A DNA stretch of 62,704 nt, from positions 1 to 62,704 of the forward strand of contig CAJWQE010000008.1 in NCBI GenBank assembly GCA_913045375.1, given 5' to 3'. The notes beneath the pieces are model-generated. The model ran no database searches. It was given only the letters and a program-made list of their open reading frames with translations, and was not told where the DNA came from. This document shows, piece after piece, positions 8,721-17,033 of the stretch; positions within the stretch are counted from its first letter, which is position 1, and each line of letters begins with the position of its first letter. The DNA comes from an uncultured Halieaceae bacterium. GTDB lineage: Bacteria; Pseudomonadota; Gammaproteobacteria; Pseudomonadales; Halieaceae. Made by a program: the position numbers and the translations under genes.

Positions 8721-9344
8721 ATGGGTGAACAAGCCGACATACACGTCAAAATTCTTACTGCAGCGTCTACCGATGAGCTGATGGAGGTTTACGACGGCTG
8801 GGCAGATCGATACGACCGTGAACTATTGGAAGACTGGGGCTACACCAGTCCTCAGAAAGCGGTGCAGCTACTCCTCGAGGCAATGGGCTCCCATGAGCTA
8901 GCGGTATTGGATGCCGGTTGCGGTACTGGGTTGGTGGGTGTCCTTCTAAAAGAAGCGGGGATGTCACTTCTGACGGGCATTGACTACTCACCTGGGATGC
9001 TCGCTGAGGCGGAGAGGAAAGGTGTGTATGACGCGCTCCATACGTTGGATATGAATCTTCCTCTAACGTTGCCATCGGATAGCTATGATGCGGTGACCTG
9101 CATCGGTACATTCACGTCGACCCATGTAAAACCCGAGGCGGTTAGAGAGCTTGCGCGGGTTACGCGCTCTGGTGGCGTATTGGTGTTCACGGTAAGAGAC
9201 GATTACTGGCAGTCGACGAACTTCATTGATTTGGTGACCGAGTTACATGTCTCAGGCGTCGCGCGAATCGAACAAATAAGACTCGAGCCCTACATTCATT
9301 CCGAAGGCTCTGAGTGCCGTTTTGTTGTCTTGCGAGTGTGTTGA
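8721..9344 (+). CDS. Class I SAM-dependent methyltransferase
   Basis: 207-aa Rossmann-fold methyltransferase of the UbiE/Methyltransf_11 type. Motif I is VLDAGCGTGLVGVLL, the acidic residue binding the SAM ribose is in TGIDYSPGMLAEA, and motif IV/post-motif features include SYDAVTCIGTF and LARVTRSGGVLVFTVRDDYW. The N-terminal YDGWADRYDRELL is typical of small-molecule methyltransferases. The acceptor is unknown. It stands alone: the P450 is divergent and an acyl-CoA dehydrogenase begins 240 bases downstream on the same strand. The 9345-9583 gap contains an inverted repeat GCTGC...GCAGC and the palindrome listed at 9540. Confidence 0.8.
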   Translation: MGEQADIHVKILTAASTDELMEVYDGWADRYDRELLEDWGYTSPQKAVQLLLEAMGSHELAVLDAGCGTGLVGVLLKEAGMSLLTGIDYSPGMLAEAERKGVYDALHTLDMNLPLTLPSDSYDAVTCIGTFTSTHVKPEAVRELARVTRSGGVLVFTVRDDYWQSTNFIDLVTELHVSGVARIEQIRLEPYIHSEGSECRFVVLRVC

Positions 9345-9539
9345 GGCTTACGCATGCGTCATTGTGTTTTTGCCAAAAGTGCCGTGCAAATACCCAGCGT
9401 GTCGAATCGCTCATGCGATGCACTGCGGAGTGATGGCTCGCTAATAATCGGTTGGCGAAACCCTGGTTGCTCTACAAATGCTGCTATAACTTGCAGCGAC
9501 TAACCAGTAGGTGCAGAACTAAAAAATAAGAGAGACCAA

Positions 9540-9550
9540 CGTTAATAACG
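9540..9550. promoter_or_regulatory. Palindrome upstream of acyl-CoA dehydrogenase
   Basis: CGTTAATAACG is a perfect 5-1-5 palindrome about 34 bases upstream of the chosen start codon, and half of it (CGTTAA) recurs at 9564-9569. Its size and position suit an operator for a TetR or similar dimeric regulator, but no cognate regulator is adjacent. Confidence 0.35.
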
Positions 9551-9583
9551 ATAAAAATTAGTCACGTTAAGAAGAGGTTGCCC

Positions 9584-10810
9584 ATGATCGACTTTGAAAT
9601 ACCCGAGGAAACCAAGTTAGTCCGAAGCATTGTGCGAGAGTTTGTGCATGACGTCTGTATTCCGGCCGAAAAGGGCCTCACTGTGGATACCTATGACGAA
9701 ATACTCGCGGAGCTGCGTCAAAAAGCGCGAGCCAAAGGACTTTGGTGTCCTTTTTTCCCAGTCGAATGGGGTGGTATGGGCCTCAAGCCGTTAGCAAATG
9801 CTCTAGTGCAGATGGAACTAGGTGAGTCGATTCTAGGAGCTCTCGCGCTGAACACCCAAGGTCCTGATGACGCGACAATGATGACGTTGCTGCACCACGG
9901 CACCGAGTACCAGCATGAAGCCTTCCTCAAGCCTCTCGTGGCTGGTGAGAAACGAGTGTGCTACGCCATGACCGAGAAAGGAGGTGGCGCCGATGCAACG
10001 GGGATGAAGACGACGGCGGTCGAAGACGGGAATAATTACGTGCTGAACGGCGATAAATGGTACATCTCGTCGGCAAACGTTGCCGATATCGCCGTGGTTA
10101 TGGCGAAGACCGACCCCGACGCACCGCGACATCAGCAGTTTTCGACCTTTATCGTAGAGTTGCCGAATCCCGGTTTCAAAATTCTCCGGAATATCGACAC
10201 CATGCATCGTCACACACCGCTAGGTGAGCGATTAGGTGCGGCCCACTGCGAGATCGAGATAAAGAATTTGATTGTGCCAAAGGCGAATTTACTGGGAGGA
10301 CGGGGTCAAGGGTTTAACATGGGCCAACACCGCCTTGGCTACGGTCGTTTACGGCATGGTATGCACAACGTTGCTAAAGCACAGCGAGCGCTCGACATGG
10401 CGGCCAAACATGTACTGGAGCGAGAGACGTTCGGGAAAAAGCTCTCTGACCGTCAAAGTGTGCAGTTCATGCTGGCGGATTGTGCGGCCGAGATTTACAA
10501 AGCGCGTCTCATGTTGATGCATATTGCCTACAAGGCAGAGAACGGGCTCGATATGACTCAGGAAAACTCGATTGCCAAAATATTTCTGGCCAATATGGTT
10601 CATCAGGTCGTGGATACCGCGCTCCAGCTTCATGGGTCACTCGGGTACTCGCGAGATACACCGCTGGCCGATTGGTATACATCGATTCGAAGCCAGCGTT
10701 TGGTTGATGGACCAGATGAAGTTCACCGCTGGAAAGTAGGAAAGAACGTACTACGCGCCTACGAGCGAGATGGAACAACCGCTATGGCTGCGGGTGGTGA
10801 CTTACTTTAA
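9584..10810 (+). CDS. Acyl-CoA dehydrogenase family protein
   Basis: FAD-dependent acyl-CoA dehydrogenase of 408 aa, the normal length. The N-terminal helical domain is followed by the flavin/substrate signature CYAMTEKGGGADATGMKT and the beta domain (LNGDKWYISSANVADIAVVM). In the C-terminal helical domain, RETFGKKLSDRQSVQFMLAD and LQLHGSLGYSRDTPLADWY are seen. It should introduce the alpha-beta double bond in an acyl-CoA, passing electrons to ETF. An ATG at 9584 with AAGAGG six bases upstream is preferred to the TTG at 9578. It resembles ACAD10/11-like proteins (RLVDGPDEVHRWKVGKNVL). The acyl substrate is unknown. A hairpin follows the gene at 10855. Confidence 0.88.
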   Translation: MIDFEIPEETKLVRSIVREFVHDVCIPAEKGLTVDTYDEILAELRQKARAKGLWCPFFPVEWGGMGLKPLANALVQMELGESILGALALNTQGPDDATMMTLLHHGTEYQHEAFLKPLVAGEKRVCYAMTEKGGGADATGMKTTAVEDGNNYVLNGDKWYISSANVADIAVVMAKTDPDAPRHQQFSTFIVELPNPGFKILRNIDTMHRHTPLGERLGAAHCEIEIKNLIVPKANLLGGRGQGFNMGQHRLGYGRLRHGMHNVAKAQRALDMAAKHVLERETFGKKLSDRQSVQFMLADCAAEIYKARLMLMHIAYKAENGLDMTQENSIAKIFLANMVHQVVDTALQLHGSLGYSRDTPLADWYTSIRSQRLVDGPDEVHRWKVGKNVLRAYERDGTTAMAAGGDLL

Positions 10811-10854
10811 TTTCCCGGTCGGCCTGTTACATGCAGTTTCGGCGGATAGAGCGT

Positions 10855-10881
10855 AAAATCTTCGAATCGGACGAAGGTTTT
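10855..10881 (+). terminator. Probable intrinsic terminator after acyl-CoA dehydrogenase
   Basis: A ten-base-pair hairpin (AAAATCTTCG, seven-base loop, CGAAGGTTTT, one G-U pair) flanked by A and T runs lies 45 bases after the acyl-CoA dehydrogenase stop and 24 bases before the VOC gene. The 3' arm ends in four T. It could terminate weakly, or work in both directions. Confidence 0.45.
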
Positions 10882-10904
10882 AAGAAATAAAAGCGAGGTG
10901 TGTT

Positions 10905-11318
10905 GTGTCAAATACGTTCCACTTAGCGGTACCTGCAGGCGACTTAGCGTCGACGATTCCCTTTTACACGGAGGTTCTAGGCTGTGCTACGGGTAACAGC
11001 GAAGAGGGGAAATGGATTGATATCAATTTCTGGGGTAACGAGCTGACATTGCATCAGAGTGAGGAGCAATTACCGGGTGTTCGTCACGATGTCGATATGG
11101 GTAATGTCAGCGTCCCGCACTTTGGTGCGCATATGCCGGAGGCCGAATTTCAGGCATTGAAGCGACGAATTGAGTCTAGCCAGTTTGACTATCTCGACCA
11201 GCCATACCGCCGATTTAAAGGCACTGAATTCGAGCAAGAGACGTTCTTCATCTCAGACCCAAACGGTAACGTCCTTGAGATGAAAACGATGGTGAATCCG
11301 AGCGTTTTATTCGACTAA
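10905..11318 (+). CDS. VOC (glyoxalase/bleomycin resistance) family protein
   Basis: 137-aa protein of the vicinal oxygen chelate fold: paired beta-alpha-beta-beta-beta modules beginning FHLAVPAGDLASTIPFYTEV and ending FFISDPNGNVLEMKTM. The N-terminal His, a mid-protein HFGAHM and the C-terminal Glu of LEMK are candidate metal ligands. The family covers glyoxalases, dioxygenases and fosfomycin or bleomycin resistance proteins, so the reaction cannot be assigned. The start is a GTG at 10905 preceded by GCGAGG. It follows the acyl-CoA dehydrogenase on the same strand but a hairpin separates them. Confidence 0.8.
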   Translation: MSNTFHLAVPAGDLASTIPFYTEVLGCATGNSEEGKWIDINFWGNELTLHQSEEQLPGVRHDVDMGNVSVPHFGAHMPEAEFQALKRRIESSQFDYLDQPYRRFKGTEFEQETFFISDPNGNVLEMKTMVNPSVLFD

Positions 11319-11348
11319 CGAGCGGTGTAACGAATTCTCTGACGTAAA

Positions 11349-11425
11349 TGGCGCGCCCACCAGGACTCGAACCTGGAACCTCATGCTTAGAAGGCACGTG
11401 CACTATCCAGTTGTGCTATGGGCGC
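11349..11425 (-). tRNA. tRNA-Arg(TCT)
   Basis: A complete 77-nt cloverleaf on the minus strand. The acceptor stem is GCGCCCA against TGGGCGC, the anticodon loop CTTCTAA carries TCT and reads AGA/AGG, and the T loop is TTCGAGT. Discriminator G and an encoded CCA are at 11349-11352. It stands between the VOC gene and a small membrane protein. No duplicated 3' end is seen nearby, so it does not appear to be an occupied integration site. Confidence 0.95.
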
Positions 11426-11457
11426 GGGGCGCGCAAGTATCGCACATTCAAACGCGG

Positions 11458-11775
11458 TTATTCCACGATATCGCGACCTTGACAGTCCTTTCCCGGTATC
11501 GGTTTTTCAGTCCAGATTTGTAACAACTGCATGATGGCTGTGACGGCAGCTATGAGCAGGCAGCAGATTTGCACAGTACGTGGTAACGACTCGTTTAACC
11601 CCACCTCGATAAGGATGCCCGAAACTGAAAGACAGTAGACTGTCACTAGTGCTCTTGCCGTATTGGGAGCACGTGAGTCCGCAGCGCCCTCATGCATTGA
11701 ATGACTGAGCCGAAAGCCCAACCAAAGACCGATGAATGCGGCTATGAGCCACAGTGGAATAGAGGCATCAGCCAT
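11458..11775 (-). CDS. Small integral membrane protein, 105 aa
   Basis: Unrecognised protein with about three hydrophobic segments: IPLWLIAAFIGLWLGF, ALVTVYCLSVSGILIEV and VQICCLLIAAVTAIMQLLQI, and a short charged tail. The ATG at 11775 has GGACGG about nine bases upstream. It may share a promoter with tRNA-Arg on the same strand. Function unknown. Confidence 0.55.
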   Translation of the reverse strand: MADASIPLWLIAAFIGLWLGFRLSHSMHEGAADSRAPNTARALVTVYCLSVSGILIEVGLNESLPRTVQICCLLIAAVTAIMQLLQIWTEKPIPGKDCQGRDIVE

Positions 11776-11864
11776 GTTTTTAACCGTCCAACTGCTTAGT
11801 GAAACTTAACTTCGGCAAGCAATTTATAAAACCTTCGTCACCGAGTCGAGTTTAGTGCAACGAC

Positions 11865-12473
11865 TTAAACATTGACGTTTAAGATTGCGCGGGTGGCGGT
11901 GCGTAGCATGGCTTCGGCATCTGCGTCTTGGTCAAAGGTGTCTAACAAGCGGTTGTGTTGCAGCGTGGCAATGCCGTGTGCGGCAGACCATAACAGGGTT
12001 GCGGTCTGTAAAGAGGTCCCTACAGATTCGGGACGTTGCTCTCGCAAGTAGAGCTCGATGGCTTCGTGTAGCACCTGAAATCCGGTGCGCTTCGCGCGCG
12101 CCTCAGCTCTTCGCTCATCGGCGTCTCCATGGTTTTCCCACATCAGGCCAAAAAATGCTTTCTTGTCCATGGCAAAGCGCAGGTACGCGGACCCAAGCGC
12201 ATCAATGTGAGCAAGGGTGCCAGGTGCGACAGAATCTTGCGCGTCAGTGGTGTATTGCATGATGCCAATATGGGCAAGCTCCCTTACTGCGGTGAGTAGG
12301 GCGTCCTTGTCCCTAAAATGGCGGTAAAGGGCGGGCGAACTGACGCCCACTCGTTTTGCTACCTGTGCGATGGTGATGTCGTAGCTGCCAATGCTCTCGA
12401 TGAGTTCAGCGGCTGCGATGATGGCGCAGTTGCGTAAATCGCCATGATGGTAGGGCGTCACCGATTGATTCAT
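11865..12473 (-). CDS. TetR family regulator of the RND operon
   Basis: 202-aa repressor with an N-terminal TetR helix-turn-helix (ITIAQVAKRVGVSSPALYRHFRDKDALL) split here only by its recognition helix, and a helical C-terminal ligand domain of the TetR_C type (FFGLMWENHGDADERRAEAR). The start ATG overlaps the pump gene stop as ATGA, so it is the last gene of the adaptor-pump-regulator operon. Placing the repressor at the distal end gives autogenous control through the palindromes at 16750-16788. The inducer is presumably a pump substrate (inference). Confidence 0.88.
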   Translation of the reverse strand: MNQSVTPYHHGDLRNCAIIAAAELIESIGSYDITIAQVAKRVGVSSPALYRHFRDKDALLTAVRELAHIGIMQYTTDAQDSVAPGTLAHIDALGSAYLRFAMDKKAFFGLMWENHGDADERRAEARAKRTGFQVLHEAIELYLREQRPESVGTSLQTATLLWSAAHGIATLQHNRLLDTFDQDADAEAMLRTATRAILNVNV

Positions 12474-15400
12474 GCCAATGCTCCTCGAGCCGCTTTCAGT
12501 TGAGCTCGCTCGATCCGGTTATCCTGCGGTGCGCCAAGAAGTACATAGGCGGGTGGCACCAAATAGAATGAAATGATGGTGGATAACAACACGCCACCGG
12601 CAATGGCCATCGCAAACGGGGGCCAAAACTGACTTCCTTCCAAAATGAGAGGCAAGAATCCACCGAACGTAGTCAAAGTGGTCGATATGATGTGTCGACT
12701 GGAGTCGAGTACTTCATCACGCATCGCGTCTCGATTGCCGCTAGCAGCCGCGGGTGACTGTTGAAAGGACGTCAAGATAATGATGCACGCGTTAATGGCT
12801 ACACCAATAGAGCCAACGACACCTACGAGCGCCATGATGCCGAGTGGATAGCGGAAGAGGGCAAGTGCCAGGAAGCTGAGACCGAAGGCACAGATTACAA
12901 CTCCGAAGGCAAGTGCGGTTAGGCGCCACGAGTTGAACGTGAGCATGATAGTCGCAAGGAGTAGCGACATCACCAGTCCTACCGGCCCAATGAGGTCGTT
13001 CACAACGCCTTCGCGCTCACCGCTGTCACCGCCGAAGCTGTATCGGTAACCGTCTGGCAAAGCGATCGGATTGTCTTCCAGGGACTTCCTGAGCAGCTTC
13101 AATGCCTCCTCTGGGAGCACGCCTCTGGTCAAGAACGCTTGAACCTGATTAATTCGCTCACCGTCTCTGCGCCCGATAGGCGCGTCATCGGGGACGATGT
13201 TCAGTTCACCCACTGCGGACAGAGGCACAAAGCGTGGCTGCCCGAGTTGCCCGGGGAGGGGGATCTGCAAATTGAGAAGCTCGTCGCTATCTTGCCAGGC
13301 CTCTCGCTCTAACTTTGCTCTAACACGTAGCTGCTCAGTATCTTCAATGACGGCACCGCCGAATCGACCTCGGAGATAACCATCAACCAGCGCTGCCACT
13401 TGCGTTCGCTCGAGACCCAGGCGGCGCAACTTCTCCTCGTCGAGTTGGAACTCGACTTTGGGGGCGGCTGGGCTAATGGATAGCTTCGTGTGGGTTATGT
13501 CTGGGAGCTCTTGCAGGCGTTGTCTAAATTGTTCTCCCAATACCCGTAAGGTGTGCGTATTTGGACCGTAAAGAACGACCTCAAGCGGCGCATCCACGGG
13601 CGGACCCTGATCAATACCCAAAACGAGGATCTGTGCTTGAGGGTACTTACGATCAAAATTTTTCTGTAGACGGCGTATTAGCGCGTTGGTCTGGTTTTCA
13701 TCTCGAGTGAGCACCATACCTTCCGCCCAACCGGGTGCATTTCGCTTGTTGGAGCGTAGGTTGTAGTAGAAGGCCGGCGGACTCTCGCCAACGGACCAAT
13801 CGACCCGTCGGATGAGAGGTTCTGCACGGAGATCCTCGTCGAGCTGACGTACAAGCTCCAGGGTCGCTTCAATACCGGCGCTCCTTGGCATTTCAACGCG
13901 GAGGTACATTTGATCACGGTCAGTACCGGGGAAAAATTGTGCTGTAAGCGTCGATACACTCGCAAAGCCGAGTAGGGGGATGGATACCGCGAGTAGCACC
14001 GAGGCTAAGGGATATTTTAGTGACCAATCTATCGAGGCGGCGAAACGTTCTCTCGCTCTGGGTAAGACGATACCAGATCGCCACCACGCGGGACGTTCCG
14101 TCATCGCTCCAGGTAGCAGGCGTCCCCCCAGTGCGGCGGTCACGGACAGTGCGAGGACTAGGCTCATAACGAGCATAACGATGACGCAGGTAGCCAGACT
14201 CCCCAGAAAATCACCAGAGGGGCCCTGCAAAATAGCCATGGGCGTAAATGCGAGGACGGTCGTAGCGGTGGCGCTAACCAAAGGCACCGTCATGCGTTTA
14301 ACGGCTTTTTGCATCGCCTCGATTGCTTCATCACCTTCGAGAAGATGTTTGCGGATCTCATCGGTGACAACGATGGAGCCATCCACTAACAATCCTAGAG
14401 CCACTACGAGACCTGTCATAGACAGTTGATGTATGGGTACATCGAGGTAATTGAGCACCACCATCGACAACAGAGTGCACAGCGGTAGGCTGAGTGCCAC
14501 GATTAATGCAGCGCGCCAACCCAAGGTCACGAACAATACAGCAACAACGATCAGTACACCGGCAATGATGTTTGTCGCAACGCCCGCCAAGCGGGCCTCT
14601 GTATAGCCACTCTGGTCATAGGTTGTTTCGATCGTCAGGCCGTCGGCGGCATTCGCGCGATAGTCTTCAAGAAACGCATCGAATTGCTTGCTGTACTTAT
14701 CGACTTGATAGCCCTCTTTCATTTCGACAGCGAGGAACACGGATCGACGGCCATTTGATAGCGCTAGTCGGAGCGGTGGCTCCGCCTCCGATTTAGTCAC
14801 AGTGGCGACATCGCTAATTCGGATGCCTGTAACGCTATCAAAATCAGCCTTGATAAACGTATCGCGCACGGCCTGAGCGTCCCCGAAGTCGCCGGCGACG
14901 TCGATAGTGAGTGCAGTTGTGGGCGAAGCGAGCTTTCCTGCAGGAGTTCTTGAGTCAGAAAGGGCCAATGTCCGAGCAATATCGTCGACTGAGAGTCCTA
15001 ATGTGCTGAGTGCTGTGCCATTTATCTCTACATTGATCTCTTCGTCCGGCAGGCCATAAGTTTTCACACGGCGTGTCTGAGGCACCTTTCGCGCCGCATC
15101 GGCGAAACGAAGCGCTTCTCGGCGCAGGAGTGATGGCGAGATATCGACACCCTCATCCGCACTGATGGCAACGATCTTCACAAAAGTGGTGAAAAGATCA
15201 TCGTCGAATACCGGTTGGGTTGTCCCCTCGGGAAGGTCTGCAGTGACCCGGTCAACTTTGCCCCGGAGTTCGGACCATACCCGCTTGATATCGGATCTAG
15301 AGAGATAGTAGTCGGCCTCAATAACGATGGTAGACACCCCATTGATCGAACTGGAGTCGATCTCTTGGACATCTGGGTGCTCGCGTAAAGCGTCCTCCAG

Positions 15401-15595
15401 AGGCTTCGTCACGAGGCTTTCTACACGCGCAGGGCTCGCGCCGGGATAGAAGGTTTGAACCGAGGCAACGAAGGGCGTAATCGAGGGATCTTCCTGTCGA
15501 CCCAAGCTGTTATAGGAAGTGACCCCTACAACAATGATAGAAATTACTAGTAGGGCAAGATAGCGCCCGTTTTCGAAGAGGCTTGTGGCAATCAT
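12470..15595 (-). CDS. RND efflux pump, inner membrane subunit
   Basis: 1041-aa AcrB/MMPL-superfamily permease with two repeats of one TM helix, a large periplasmic loop and five to six further TM helices. N-terminal TM (YLALLVISIIVVGVTSYNSL) leads into the porter domain (REDPS-like GRQEDPSITPF, TFYPGASPARVESLVTKPLE). The TM4 region shows LVVALGLLVDGSIVVTDEI, the proton-relay acidic residue context; the second half has VVGSIGVAINACIIILTSFQ. It should export drugs, lipids or solvents by proton antiport with the adaptor encoded ten bases upstream. No TolC-like outer membrane factor is in the operon, so a shared one must be supplied from elsewhere. Compared with AcrB the proton-relay motif is degenerate in the second half, as in many HAE-1-like paralogues. 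Confidence 0.9.
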   Translation of the reverse strand: MIATSLFENGRYLALLVISIIVVGVTSYNSLGRQEDPSITPFVASVQTFYPGASPARVESLVTKPLEDALREHPDVQEIDSSSINGVSTIVIEADYYLSRSDIKRVWSELRGKVDRVTADLPEGTTQPVFDDDLFTTFVKIVAISADEGVDISPSLLRREALRFADAARKVPQTRRVKTYGLPDEEINVEINGTALSTLGLSVDDIARTLALSDSRTPAGKLASPTTALTIDVAGDFGDAQAVRDTFIKADFDSVTGIRISDVATVTKSEAEPPLRLALSNGRRSVFLAVEMKEGYQVDKYSKQFDAFLEDYRANAADGLTIETTYDQSGYTEARLAGVATNIIAGVLIVVAVLFVTLGWRAALIVALSLPLCTLLSMVVLNYLDVPIHQLSMTGLVVALGLLVDGSIVVTDEIRKHLLEGDEAIEAMQKAVKRMTVPLVSATATTVLAFTPMAILQGPSGDFLGSLATCVIVMLVMSLVLALSVTAALGGRLLPGAMTERPAWWRSGIVLPRARERFAASIDWSLKYPLASVLLAVSIPLLGFASVSTLTAQFFPGTDRDQMYLRVEMPRSAGIEATLELVRQLDEDLRAEPLIRRVDWSVGESPPAFYYNLRSNKRNAPGWAEGMVLTRDENQTNALIRRLQKNFDRKYPQAQILVLGIDQGPPVDAPLEVVLYGPNTHTLRVLGEQFRQRLQELPDITHTKLSISPAAPKVEFQLDEEKLRRLGLERTQVAALVDGYLRGRFGGAVIEDTEQLRVRAKLEREAWQDSDELLNLQIPLPGQLGQPRFVPLSAVGELNIVPDDAPIGRRDGERINQVQAFLTRGVLPEEALKLLRKSLEDNPIALPDGYRYSFGGDSGEREGVVNDLIGPVGLVMSLLLATIMLTFNSWRLTALAFGVVICAFGLSFLALALFRYPLGIMALVGVVGSIGVAINACIIILTSFQQSPAAASGNRDAMRDEVLDSSRHIISTTLTTFGGFLPLILEGSQFWPPFAMAIAGGVLLSTIISFYLVPPAYVLLGAPQDNRIERAQLKAARGALA

Positions 15596-15605
15596 CTTTG
15601 GGCGC

Positions 15606-16730
15606 TCAATTAATCACGCGTATCGAGGGAACGATTTCGACAGGAGACCCGGGTGATAGCCGCTGCATGCCGGAGGCGACTACCGTTGCGTCATTAGTGA
15701 TTGTTCCCCGCACAAAGACGCGATCGCCTTCGCTGTAGATGACCTCCACACTTTCTCGCGCTGTGATGGTCTCGCCGATCTCATTTTTGCGCGTAACGAG
15801 CACGGTCCATAGTCCCTTATCACCTTCAAGAAGGGCACTGAGGGGTAACCATCCGCCTGTTTCCGTGACATCCTCCTCGAATTGGAGAGCGACAGTTTGC
15901 CCAACGCGAGCAGTCGCACCCTCGGGCAGGGTAAGAACAGCGAGTACCGTCAACGTTTGGGAATCCACGTCTGCGCCCACACTGCGTAGCGTTGCCTGAA
16001 CGGCTGTATCGTTAAGATAGAGGCTGTACTGCTCACCAATTCGGGCGCTGTCAGCGAATTTTGGTGATATGCCAACGTGGGCCTCGCGCTCACCGACAGA
16101 TACGAGGCGTAGGACCGGTACATTAGGGCCAATGATGCTACCGGGTTCTCGCAGGGTCTTTGAGACAATGGCATCGAAGGGCGCGGTCAACTGGCTCTTT
16201 GCAACGACTATTTCTGCATTTCGGACGCTTGCCTGTGTGGTTTCAAGTCGAGCACGGGTAGCTTCAACGGTAAGACGTGCATCGTCGGCCTCTCTTTGTG
16301 AAACAAGATTCTGACTGAGTAGGCTGTTGATGCGTTCTAAATTGAGTTCTGCAAGCTCTAACTGAGCTCTCACTTCTTTCGATTGCGCTCTTGCAAGTGA
16401 GAGCGCGGCTTCTTGCTGGCGCGTATCAAGTTTGCCTAGTTCTTGACCGGTGGTGACGAAATCACCCTCCCGTGCAGTGAGAGCTTCTAAAACGCCCGCG
16501 ACCTCAAAACCCACATTGCTATCTGAGCTTGCCTCGACAACGCCTAAAAAGCGTGTCGTGGTCTTATAACTGCGCTCCAATTGATAGGGCACAACGACAA
16601 CGGGTAGGGGCTGGGCTTCCGTGGAAATGGTTGGTTTGACGTTTGCCTCGATTGCATCCGACCCGAATAGTACGATGCCGGCGGCACCGACGGCACTGAA
16701 GAGGGTTGTAAAGAACATCCGTGATGTCAT
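15606..16730 (-). CDS. RND efflux periplasmic adaptor (HlyD/AcrA type)
   Basis: Membrane fusion protein of about 374 aa. An N-terminal signal/anchor (MFFTTLFSAVGAAGIVLFGS) is followed by a lipoyl half (RFLGVVEASSDSNVGFEVAG), an alpha-helical hairpin with coiled-coil character (SLARAQSKEVRAQLELAELN) and the second lipoyl half (VVAKSQLTAPFDAIVSK), then beta-barrel and membrane-proximal domains. An upstream in-frame ATG at 16760 lies inside the operator palindrome, so I prefer the ATG at 16730; a third at 16715 is also possible and none has a strong ribosome site. It is the first gene of the adaptor-pump-TetR operon. Confidence 0.85.
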   Translation of the reverse strand: MTSRMFFTTLFSAVGAAGIVLFGSDAIEANVKPTISTEAQPLPVVVVPYQLERSYKTTTRFLGVVEASSDSNVGFEVAGVLEALTAREGDFVTTGQELGKLDTRQQEAALSLARAQSKEVRAQLELAELNLERINSLLSQNLVSQREADDARLTVEATRARLETTQASVRNAEIVVAKSQLTAPFDAIVSKTLREPGSIIGPNVPVLRLVSVGEREAHVGISPKFADSARIGEQYSLYLNDTAVQATLRSVGADVDSQTLTVLAVLTLPEGATARVGQTVALQFEEDVTETGGWLPLSALLEGDKGLWTVLVTRKNEIGETITARESVEVIYSEGDRVFVRGTITNDATVVASGMQRLSPGSPVEIVPSIRVIN

Positions 16731-16749
16731 GGCTTCGCGTGTCTCATAT

Positions 16750-16788
16750 GTTAATGACATTAACTTTCGATGTTATCACGATTAACAT
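16750..16788. promoter_or_regulatory. Palindromic operator of the RND operon
   Basis: GTTAATGACATTAAC (16750-16764) is a perfect 7-1-7 palindrome. A second inverted repeat ATGTTA...TAACAT follows at 16770-16788, sharing the ATGTTA half-site. Both sit 20 to 58 bases upstream of the preferred adaptor start, where a TetR dimer would block transcription. The TetR protein of the same operon is the natural candidate to bind. Confidence 0.6.
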
Positions 16789-16877
16789 TCAAAAATCAGC
16801 CTGTCATGTTGCTGTTTAGGTTGAGGATGAGAACCTTACGACTTGCGTCAAATTCGCTAATCCGAGACACTTCACAG

Positions 16878-16895
16878 CCTTGTCTTCGGACAAGG
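16878..16895. other. UUCG-capped hairpin before the SRP RNA
   Basis: CCTTGTC-TTCG-GACAAGG is a perfect seven-pair stem with a C(UUCG)G tetraloop, ending five bases before the SRP RNA. If transcribed on the plus strand it would fold very stably in the precursor leader and could mark a processing boundary. There is no T tract, so a terminator role is unlikely. Confidence 0.45.
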
Positions 16896-16900
16896 TCACT

Positions 16901-17010
16901 GGTGACTCGGACGGTCCCCTCGCAGCGATAGATAGTGAACCCCGCCAGGCCCGGAAGGGAGCAACGGTAGTTATCGACTCGGGTGCCGAGGTGTGGCTGT
17001 TCGAGTCGCC
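16901..17010 (+). ncRNA. ffs: 4.5S signal recognition particle RNA
   Basis: Small bacterial SRP RNA of about 110 nt. The diagnostic apical element CCAGGCCCGGAAGGGAGCA (GGAA tetraloop and the asymmetric loop bound by Ffh) lies at 16945-16963. The ends pair: GGTGACTCGGAC at the 5' end with GTTCGAGTCGCC at the 3' end, allowing G-U pairs. It binds Ffh and FtsY to target nascent membrane proteins. It lies 23 bases upstream of dnaX on the same strand, so the two may be cotranscribed and processed. Exact ends are estimated from the pairing. Confidence 0.9.
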
Positions 17011-17033
17011 TCCAATAACGGTCGGGCTCCAAA

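Noticed and set aside
12470..15595. Nodulation or metal-type RND subclass
   Set aside because: The sequence supports an RND exporter in general, but the substrate class cannot be told without alignment.
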